8,103 nucleotides of DNA from CAYRKQ01 sp964424985 (GTDB lineage Bacteria; Patescibacteriota; Saccharimonadia; Saccharimonadales; UBA7683): the NCBI GenBank assembly GCA_964424985.1, contig CAYRKQ010000026.1, positions 1 through 8,103 on the forward strand, read 5' to 3'. Each line of letters starts with the position of its first letter. Positions within the stretch are counted from its first letter, which is position 1. Under the pieces are notes generated by a model. It did no database searches, was not told the DNA's origin, and saw nothing but the letters and a program-made list of their open reading frames with translations. The translations under genes and the position numbers were made by a program. Of this stretch, positions 1 through 4,938 are shown piece by piece.

Positions 1-626
1 CTCAGGTAATGGACCGCCAACTGTGGTGTTTGAACCGTATACTGTAAGCGCATGAGCGCTATCTGAGCCCCATTCAGCTATTTGGCCCGACGGATCGGTA
101 AAAATGTAGTTACCCTGTATTTTTACATCACTACTTGTCCCAGTGTAAATTGCCCCTCCTTCTAATTCATTCATGATAAGCCCGCGGACAGTGTTCCCTG
201 AACTAAGTGTGAGACCGGCTCCCTTGATCTCTATGAGGAGCTCGCCGTCCATTGCGCCAGGCCATGCAACTGTATTTTCACTTGCCCCTGGCTGAGTGTA
301 GCCATCTATGACGAGGGGCTCGCCCGAGCCCGTACTAGGAGGAAGCGTAATTGTATGAACGCCACCACCCGGAATAGCAAACTCGATGCGGTCAGTGTCT
401 GAAGGATTGTTGTTGGCACTTGCCTGTTGTATTGCGGCAAGAAACGTACACTCACCTGGCGTACTTGTTTCACAAATTCCATCACCATTATCGGCATCAC
501 CAAGGCTACCGCTGCTATTGACAGTGAATGTTTGGGGAGCAGCTGAAACTGATTGTTGATTTTGGAAGGTGCCCAATGTAATCAATGCAAGTACAGGACT
601 ACTGTTAGCAAAAGTTTTTTATACAC
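1..626 (-). CDS. Secreted CSLREA-type / beta-helix surface protein, N-terminal part, with an apparent frameshift in its signal peptide
   Basis: The frame from base 594 down to base 1 is open for 198 codons and runs off the window. It encodes a mature start of APQTFTVNSS, an acidic Asp/Asn-rich stretch, GICE and GECTFLAAIQQA. This matches the CSLREA-domain pattern (FTVNS, DGxC, CTLRAAIxEANA) seen at the N-terminus of secreted bacterial proteins. It is followed by VIDGYTQPGAS and a final TTVGGPLPE, typical of right-handed beta-helix surface proteins. The role is probably extracellular; the ligand is unknown. The frame has no credible start of its own. A GTG at 624-626, 8 nt after AGGTGA, starts MYKKLLLTVVL in another frame that stops at TGA 582-584. 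Adding one base near 594 joins the two as MYKKLLLTVVLVLALITLG, an ideal signal peptide ending in VSA before Ala-Pro. I therefore read one gene with a one-base loss. An in-frame TTG at 583-585 is an alternative start but lacks a ribosome site. Confidence 0.8.
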
Positions 627-634
627 TTTTTCTC

Positions 635-640
635 TCACCT
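635..640 (-). promoter_or_regulatory. Ribosome binding site AGGTGA for the surface-protein gene
   Basis: AGGTGA lies 8 nt before the GTG at 624-626, a normal spacing. It fixes translation initiation in the frame that encodes the positively charged, hydrophobic first half of the signal peptide. It is therefore the main evidence that the downstream beta-helix frame is reached only after a frameshift. Another GTG (636-638) falls inside the site and is unlikely to be the start. Confidence 0.6.
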
Positions 641-657
641 TTTCTCTTATGTTTAAC

Positions 658-666
658 AGTATATCA
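658..666 (-). promoter_or_regulatory. Extended -10 promoter element for the surface-protein gene
   Basis: TGATATACT fits the extended -10 form TGnTATnnT. It sits in the short gap after the upstream gene's stop (675). Transcription would start near base 651, giving a leader of about 25 nt that contains the AGGTGA site. There is no good -35 box; TTGGTT 16 nt upstream of the hexamer is weak. The decamer TATACTGTTA is also present at the lepA promoter. Confidence 0.4.
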
Positions 667-674
667 CAGGATCA

Positions 675-1301
675 CTAGAAACCAAGTTCTGCAATCGTTA
701 CTGCTGTCGTTTTGCCATCAACATCTTTTGATTGTGGCGAAGAAACTGTAACCGTGATGATTCTTTTTCCAAGCCGTACGGTGAGTTGATTTGCCGAGAT
801 ATTATAAATTGCCTGGTCGCCAAGTGATGAGATAGGCTCCACGTTGCTAGCATCTTTCAACATTTCTACCGTTTTACTGGCTAGATCTTCATTCTTCATA
901 TCTCGCAGCAAAATTGAAACCATTTTGCTTTCGTTGCCTTTTGTTTTATAGATACAACTTGAGACAAGGTTGGGCTCTTTTCTATCTTCTATAAAACCTG
1001 GGAACCGTTCTATATCTGACCCTAAAATAGCTGCAACCTTATCTTGCGAAAATGCTTCACACGCAACACTCTTCTTATTCTCTTTTGAAATGGATGCTCC
1101 TGGAATAATACCGCTTTGGTTCTGACGTTTTCGTGATGCTTCCGAGCTAACAGTACGCGCCTTGTACCCTAAGATCGTCCCTTTATAAATAAATCTCTCC
1201 ACCTGTAGTGCAAGCACAATAAGCAAAGCCCCCAACCCTGCATACAATACTATCTTTCGAGTATTTATTTTTTTTGGACTACCTAAACTAAATTTACTCA
1301 C
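675..1301 (-). CDS. Membrane-anchored protein with a two-cysteine extracellular domain, function unknown
   Basis: The protein has 208 residues from this GTG, or 214 if the ATG at 1317-1319 is used. I cannot assign it to a named family with certainty. Numbered from the ATG, residues 14-22 are basic, 23-40 form one hydrophobic membrane segment, and 55-85 are a polar Ser/Lys/Gln-rich linker. A compact C-terminal domain follows from about residue 86. That domain begins ACEAFSQDKVAAILG and has a second Cys in SSCIYKTKG (Cys87 and Cys122), then SSLGDQAIY and LTVRLGKRIITVTV. This order (Cys, helix with LG, second Cys before a strand, GDxA, xTVRxG) resembles DUF3558-like secreted domains, but only by eye. 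Topology is probably inside-N, outside-C with a possible disulfide. GTG is preferred because AAAGGAGG lies 4 nt before it. The gene follows lepA closely and has its own -10-like element. Confidence 0.75.
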   Translation of the reverse strand: MSKFSLGSPKKINTRKIVLYAGLGALLIVLALQVERFIYKGTILGYKARTVSSEASRKRQNQSGIIPGASISKENKKSVACEAFSQDKVAAILGSDIERFPGFIEDRKEPNLVSSCIYKTKGNESKMVSILLRDMKNEDLASKTVEMLKDASNVEPISSLGDQAIYNISANQLTVRLGKRIITVTVSSPQSKDVDGKTTAVTIAELGF

Positions 1302-1305
1302 CAAC

Positions 1306-1313
1306 CCTCCTTT
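1306..1313 (-). promoter_or_regulatory. Strong Shine-Dalgarno AAAGGAGG that decides the start at 1301
   Basis: AAAGGAGG complements the 16S 3' end almost perfectly and lies 4 nt before GTG 1299-1301. It falls inside the longer reading frame (codons 3-5 counted from ATG 1319), so the long start would bury a near-perfect ribosome site. The spacing is short but workable. I take GTG as the main start, with ATG 1319 as a possible leaderless alternative. Confidence 0.5.
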
Positions 1314-1325
1314 TGTCATCGACCC

Positions 1326-1334
1326 ATAATAACA
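1326..1334 (-). promoter_or_regulatory. Extended -10 element TGTTATTAT between lepA and the next gene
   Basis: TGTTATTAT lies wholly in the 23-nt space between the lepA stop and ATG 1319. The hexamer is followed by exactly six bases and then that ATG, so the expected transcription start is at or very near base 1319. The mRNA would either be leaderless from ATG 1319 or carry an 18-nt leader holding AAAGGAGG for GTG 1301. No -35 box is evident, as is usual for extended -10 promoters. Confidence 0.4.
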
Positions 1335-1342
1335 TGCTGAAT

Positions 1343-3124
1343 CTAGTCGCGTTTGAGCATGACGGTGAATGCTTCTGCTGGAATATCTACTTTGCCAAAG
1401 CGTTTGAGGCGTTCTTTTCCTTTTTTCTGTTTGGCGAGTACTTTCTTCTTACGGGAAACGTCGCCACCGTACAGACCTGATGCGACATCTTTTCTGAATG
1501 CCGAGAGGTCTTCGCGGGCAATAAACTTTCCGCCAATTGCTGCTTGCAGGGCGACCTTGAAGTTTTGCCTTGGTATTACTTCTTTCAGTTTTTCTACCAC
1601 TTCTCTGCCTAAGTTTTGCGCCTCGCTGCGGTGCGCCATAACACTGAGCGCCCCAACAATTTCGCCGGCTACGTAAAAATCGACTCGCACCAAATCTTCT
1701 ACTCGGTAATCTGAAAGCTCGTAATTGAACGACCCGTAGCCGCTGGTGACGCTTTTTAGCTGATCGTAAAAATCGGTCAGTAAATTAGCTAGCGGGGCAT
1801 CGAAAGCTATCAGAGCTAGCTGGGCGTCAACAAAGCTAAGGCCAGTTTGAATACCGCGCTTAGTAGAAATTAGCTGTATTACCGCGCCGACGTAATCTTT
1901 AGGCACGACAATTTCGCCTTTGATCCAAGGTTCAGCTATAGACTGAATTTTAGCTGGATCAGGCAGATCACTGGCCGATTTAATATCTACCGACTCGCCA
2001 TTTAGTAAGGTAATGTGATAATCGGTACTCGGGTTAGTGATAATCAGGCTGAGGTTGTATTCTCGCTCAAGTCTTTCTTTGACAATATCCATGTGCAGCA
2101 AACCTAAGAAGCCGACTCGCACCCCAAAGCCTAAAACTGGTGAATTTTCTGGTTCAAATTGCAAGGCCGAATCGCTCAGTGAAAGCTTTTCAATGGCGTC
2201 TTTAAGTTCCTGATAATACTCGTTACTTTCCGGGAAGAAACCAGCATAGACAAACGGTTTGACATCTTTGTAGCCAGGCAGCGCCTCTTTAGTAGGATTA
2301 CTGGTAACTGTGACGGTGTCGCCAACTTTTGCTTCTCTGGTAGATTTTAGGTTAGTAACCACGTAGCCGATTTCACCACTTTTTAAGGTTGGATCTGACT
2401 TCATACCTGGGCTCAAGTGACCGACTTCCAAGGCTATGCCCTCAGCATCCGTTGCAAACATGGTGATGGTTGCATTCTTCTTTATTTCGCCGTCAATCAC
2501 CCTAACGTAGAGAATTACCCCCCGATAATCGTCGTAGTAACTATCAAAAATTAAAGCTCTGGTTGGAGCCTGCACGTTAACCTTTGGCGGATCAATATTT
2601 TCAATAATGGACTCTAAAACTGTCTCAACACCCTGCCCTGTTTTGGCGGAAATGTGTAGAATTTCATCTTCATCGCAGCCAAGTAAGCTGACGACTTCGG
2701 CGGTCACTTTTGGAATATCAGCTGCGGGGAGGTCAATTTTATTAAGCACGGGAATTATTTTAAGATCAGCCGCCATGGCCAGATACACGTTGGCCAGCGT
2801 TTGCGCCTGAATACCTTGAGCTGCATCCACCACTAAAATCGCCCCTTCACAAGCCTGAAGACTGCGCGAAACCTCATAGCTAAAATCCACGTGACCAGGC
2901 GTGTCTATTAAGTTCAGTTGGTAGTCTTTATACTGCATTCTGACTGGAGCTAATTTAATGGTGATGCCTTTTTCGCGCTCGAGATCCATCTTATCAAGGT
3001 GCTGAGATTTCATGTCACGCTTTAAAACAGTTCCCGTCATTTCAAGTAAACGGTCAGCCAGCGTGGATTTGCCGTGATCAATATGAGCAATAATACAAAA
3101 ATTACGAATATGTGGCTGATCCAT
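1343..3124 (-). CDS. lepA: Elongation factor 4 (LepA/EF4), ribosome-associated GTPase
   Basis: This is a 593-residue translational GTPase that binds ribosomes and affects elongation and initiation. Its length is close to E. coli LepA (599). All G motifs are present: G1 AHIDHGKST (13-21), G2 GITIK (53-57), G3 DTPGH (74-78) with the catalytic-type His, G4 NKID (128-131) and G5 SAK (159-161). Switch I reads LDKMDLEREKGITIK, close to the LepA consensus. The LepA-specific C-terminal domain is intact, with IPRQNFKVALQAAIGGK, REDLSAFRKDV, YGGDVSRKKK and the final Lys-rich KQKKGKERLKRFG. The start ATG has no ribosome site. The upstream -10-like element ends only 8 nt before it, so initiation on a leaderless or near-leaderless mRNA is likely. 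The upstream 138-bp gap from murJ holds repeat-like sequence. A downstream gene begins within about 40 nt. Confidence 0.97.
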   Translation of the reverse strand: MDQPHIRNFCIIAHIDHGKSTLADRLLEMTGTVLKRDMKSQHLDKMDLEREKGITIKLAPVRMQYKDYQLNLIDTPGHVDFSYEVSRSLQACEGAILVVDAAQGIQAQTLANVYLAMAADLKIIPVLNKIDLPAADIPKVTAEVVSLLGCDEDEILHISAKTGQGVETVLESIIENIDPPKVNVQAPTRALIFDSYYDDYRGVILYVRVIDGEIKKNATITMFATDAEGIALEVGHLSPGMKSDPTLKSGEIGYVVTNLKSTREAKVGDTVTVTSNPTKEALPGYKDVKPFVYAGFFPESNEYYQELKDAIEKLSLSDSALQFEPENSPVLGFGVRVGFLGLLHMDIVKERLEREYNLSLIITNPSTDYHITLLNGESVDIKSASDLPDPAKIQSIAEPWIKGEIVVPKDYVGAVIQLISTKRGIQTGLSFVDAQLALIAFDAPLANLLTDFYDQLKSVTSGYGSFNYELSDYRVEDLVRVDFYVAGEIVGALSVMAHRSEAQNLGREVVEKLKEVIPRQNFKVALQAAIGGKFIAREDLSAFRKDVASGLYGGDVSRKKKVLAKQKKGKERLKRFGKVDIPAEAFTVMLKRD

Positions 3125-3132
3125 GATCTAAC

Positions 3133-3141
3133 AGTATAACA
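3133..3141 (-). promoter_or_regulatory. Extended -10 promoter for lepA, giving a probably leaderless mRNA
   Basis: TGTTATACT matches extended TGnTATAAT with one mismatch. Eight bases separate it from the lepA ATG, placing the expected transcription start 0-2 nt before the start codon. No Shine-Dalgarno precedes the ATG, consistent with leaderless translation. There is no recognisable -35. The decamer TATACTGTTA (3129-3138) is shared with the promoter at 654-663. Confidence 0.5.
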
Positions 3142-3152
3142 GAGGTAGACGC

Positions 3153-3256
3153 TAGTGAGGAGTGTTTAGAGGAAAAATTCATCACCTATGACACAGAATG
3201 AATGCTCGACTCTCATCTCAAATTCCCAGCCACTATCCACTCACCACTACTCACTA
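3153..3256. repeat. Possible MITE-like element: 100 bp with imperfect terminal inverted repeats, flanked by TA
   Basis: The left end reads TAGTGAGGAGTGTTTAGAGG on the plus strand. The right end, read on the minus strand, is TAGTGAGTAGTGGTGAGTGG, which agrees at 16 of 20 positions. If the outer TA at each end is a duplicated target, the element is 100 bp (3155-3254), as for IS630/Tc1-mariner-type miniature elements. It has no coding capacity and fills most of the gap between murJ and lepA. The right end overlaps a CCACTAN heptad array, so the inverted repeat may simply reflect related low-complexity sequence on both sides. Only copies elsewhere in the genome could decide. Confidence 0.3.
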
Positions 3257-3257
3257 A
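3230..3257. repeat. Degenerate heptanucleotide tandem array, four units of CCACTAN
   Basis: Plus-strand units are CCACTAT, CCACTCA, CCACTAC and TCACTAA, contiguous and in phase at 7 bp. The array starts six bases beyond the murJ stop codon, in the murJ-lepA gap. The unit resembles CCACCTA, a rotation of the GGTAGGT array inside tilS read on the other strand. The same kind of repeat may therefore have arisen twice in this window. Confidence 0.55.
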
Positions 3258-3262
3258 TACAG

Positions 3263-4876
3263 CTACTGCAAGCGAATTGGTTTGAAGACAATGTCGCGAA
3301 GCTTGGCAATAATCGGTTCGGTTTCTTCCAGCTTAAAGAGTCTGGAAACGCCAAAATATATGATGGTCACGGCAATACAAAGCAGCAGTAACTTCGGGAA
3401 GAGCGTGAAGAAGCCTCTATCTTGCACACCAAGCTCAAAGAACTCACGTCGGAGCAGCCAGGTTGCCCAAAAAGTAATCCCAAAGGCCGAAAGCATGCGC
3501 CACAAGGCATCAAAGAAGGGACGGTTTAAGATGCCCGGGAACCGTCGCTGCATAATAATAGTCAGAATGAGTGCCTCGAGGGAAGCAGCCACTAGTTGAG
3601 CCAGCGGCAAGCCGACCAACCCAAATTGCTCGGGTCGTGCCCACCACACGGCAAGAATAATATTAAGCGTGATGGCAAACATAGAAATGTACAGCGGTGT
3701 TTTGGTGTCTTGCTGCGCGTAAAAACTTCGTGAGAGCACATGATAGAGCGCTCGAAAGAGTATCACCCAGGCGAAGACACCAACCAGAGCGGCAATTTCA
3801 GCGTTTCCTTCGCGGGTGATGATACGCACCAGGTAACCACGCATTAAGAAGGTGACCATTACGGCCGGCAGCGAGAACCAAATAACAAGCCTTAGTAGGC
3901 TGGCAAGATCTTTCTTAAATAAATCAGGCCGATTTTGTGCTAAGCGCTCAGTCAGTTTCGGAAAAGCGGCGGTTGAAAGTGCGACGCCAATCAGCGTAAT
4001 GGGTACATTATGCAAAATATACGCGTAGCTGTAAGCACCAATTGAGGCCACGCTGATCTGAGAGGCCAAGCGAATATCAACAATGTACTGGAGATAGTCC
4101 ATTCCTTGGTCAAGTGAGCGTGGGGGTAAAATGCGAAGTACCCGTTTGAACCCTTGATTGCGCCAAAAAATGTGGAACTTATATTGGAAACCAAGCCCAG
4201 CAAGCCCGAAGAAACTGATGAGCAGTTGCGCAATGGAACCTATCACCACCCCTATTGCCACGCCCATAATACCCATATTAAGTCCACTTTCAGGAGCAAA
4301 GAAGACAATACCCAGCACAATACTGAGGTTATAAAAAATTGGCGCCATAGCCACGAAGAAGAACCGCCCAACTGCTTGTTGAATAGAGGTAAATACCGTA
4401 CTAATTGAAAAGAGCAGCGGATTGACCGCCACAATACGCATCATGGCTACTGCCAAAAAGGCCGCCTGTTTATCTTGCTCGTACAGCCCTGGTGCTACCA
4501 CGTACCTTACAAGTGGTTCGGCAAAAATAATTATTAGCAAGCTCACCGCAAACATCACTGCCGCAAACAGGTTGAGCATGCTGCTGGAGAGTTCCCAGGC
4601 TGATTTTTTATTACCTTTTATGAATCGTTCATTAAAAACTGGAATGAAGGTGACTGCCAATGCTCCAGAGGTCATAATAAAAAACATAAAGTCAGGTACG
4701 GTGAAAGCTACTTTGTAGGCGGCAACTTCTGGGCTCGTAGCACCAAAACCACCGGCCAAAAATAGTTCACGCATTAACCCAAGTAGGAGCGCAATGAAAC
4801 TTGAGCCAGCCAGCAGCATAGCTGCCAAACCGAAGCTTGTTTTTTTGTTAGCACGAGCAAGGAATTTTTTTACCAT
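3263..4876 (-). CDS. murJ: MurJ/MviN-family lipid II flippase-like membrane protein
   Basis: This 537-residue, highly hydrophobic MOP-superfamily protein has about 14 predicted membrane segments, the usual MurJ size and topology. MurJ proteins move lipid II across the membrane for peptidoglycan synthesis. Family hallmarks are LGLMRE (32-37), VPDFMFFIMTSGALAVTFIP (60-79), VNPLLFSIST (151-160), VALSTAAFPKLTE (298-310) and the signature SRSFYAQQDTKTP (382-394). By eye, Arg36 and Glu37 occupy the E. coli Arg24 and Asp25 positions. Several other cavity charges appear replaced: Arg18 by Leu30, Asp39 by Ala52, Arg52 by Phe65, and Asp269-Arg270 by Tyr286-Ile287. The ATG has only a weak AGAAG upstream. 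The TATACT element ends 11 nt before it, suggesting a very short leader. It lies 62 nt after ftsH in the same direction. A non-canonical substrate is possible but unproven. Confidence 0.93.
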   Translation of the reverse strand: MVKKFLARANKKTSFGLAAMLLAGSSFIALLLGLMRELFLAGGFGATSPEVAAYKVAFTVPDFMFFIMTSGALAVTFIPVFNERFIKGNKKSAWELSSSMLNLFAAVMFAVSLLIIIFAEPLVRYVVAPGLYEQDKQAAFLAVAMMRIVAVNPLLFSISTVFTSIQQAVGRFFFVAMAPIFYNLSIVLGIVFFAPESGLNMGIMGVAIGVVIGSIAQLLISFFGLAGLGFQYKFHIFWRNQGFKRVLRILPPRSLDQGMDYLQYIVDIRLASQISVASIGAYSYAYILHNVPITLIGVALSTAAFPKLTERLAQNRPDLFKKDLASLLRLVIWFSLPAVMVTFLMRGYLVRIITREGNAEIAALVGVFAWVILFRALYHVLSRSFYAQQDTKTPLYISMFAITLNIILAVWWARPEQFGLVGLPLAQLVAASLEALILTIIMQRRFPGILNRPFFDALWRMLSAFGITFWATWLLRREFFELGVQDRGFFTLFPKLLLLCIAVTIIYFGVSRLFKLEETEPIIAKLRDIVFKPIRLQ

Positions 4877-4887
4877 AAACTGCTTCT

Positions 4888-4893
4888 AGTATA
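4888..4893 (-). promoter_or_regulatory. -10 element TATACT for murJ, short-leader type
   Basis: TATACT ends 11 nt before the murJ ATG, so the expected transcription start leaves a leader of only about 3-5 nt. It lies in the 62-nt ftsH-murJ gap and lacks both the upstream TG and a -35 box. It is identical to the hexamers at 658-663 and 3133-3138. Confidence 0.3.
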
Positions 4894-4938
4894 CGTGGCG
4901 AATTAGCTCACGGCTAGGCTAGATTTGATACTTTAACT

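Noticed and set aside
306..503. Minus-strand 65-residue frame inside the surface gene
   Set aside because: It is out of frame with the CSLREA/beta-helix translation, which carries clear family motifs across the same bases.
582..626. Programmed -1 frameshifting or slippage on the A6 run (615-620) as the cause of the split surface gene
   Set aside because: The A6 run is not in the X XXY YYZ phase for the reading frame. Shifting there gives MYKKTFANSSPVLALITLG, with a polar break in the hydrophobic core. A shift near 594 gives a far better signal peptide, so a simple one-base indel is the better explanation, though slippage is not excluded.
1353..1676. Plus-strand open frames antisense to lepA (also 2607-2810)
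   Set aside because: They are shadows of a strongly supported lepA; they have no ribosome sites and no recognisable motifs.
3188..3391. Plus-strand 67-residue frame across the murJ-lepA gap
   Set aside because: Half overlaps the murJ 3' end antisense and the rest is repeat-like; low-complexity composition and no ribosome site.
4877..4938. Terminator or riboswitch in the ftsH-murJ gap
   Set aside because: Only a 4-bp TAGC/GCTA stem is visible, with no T-tract and no space for an aptamer.
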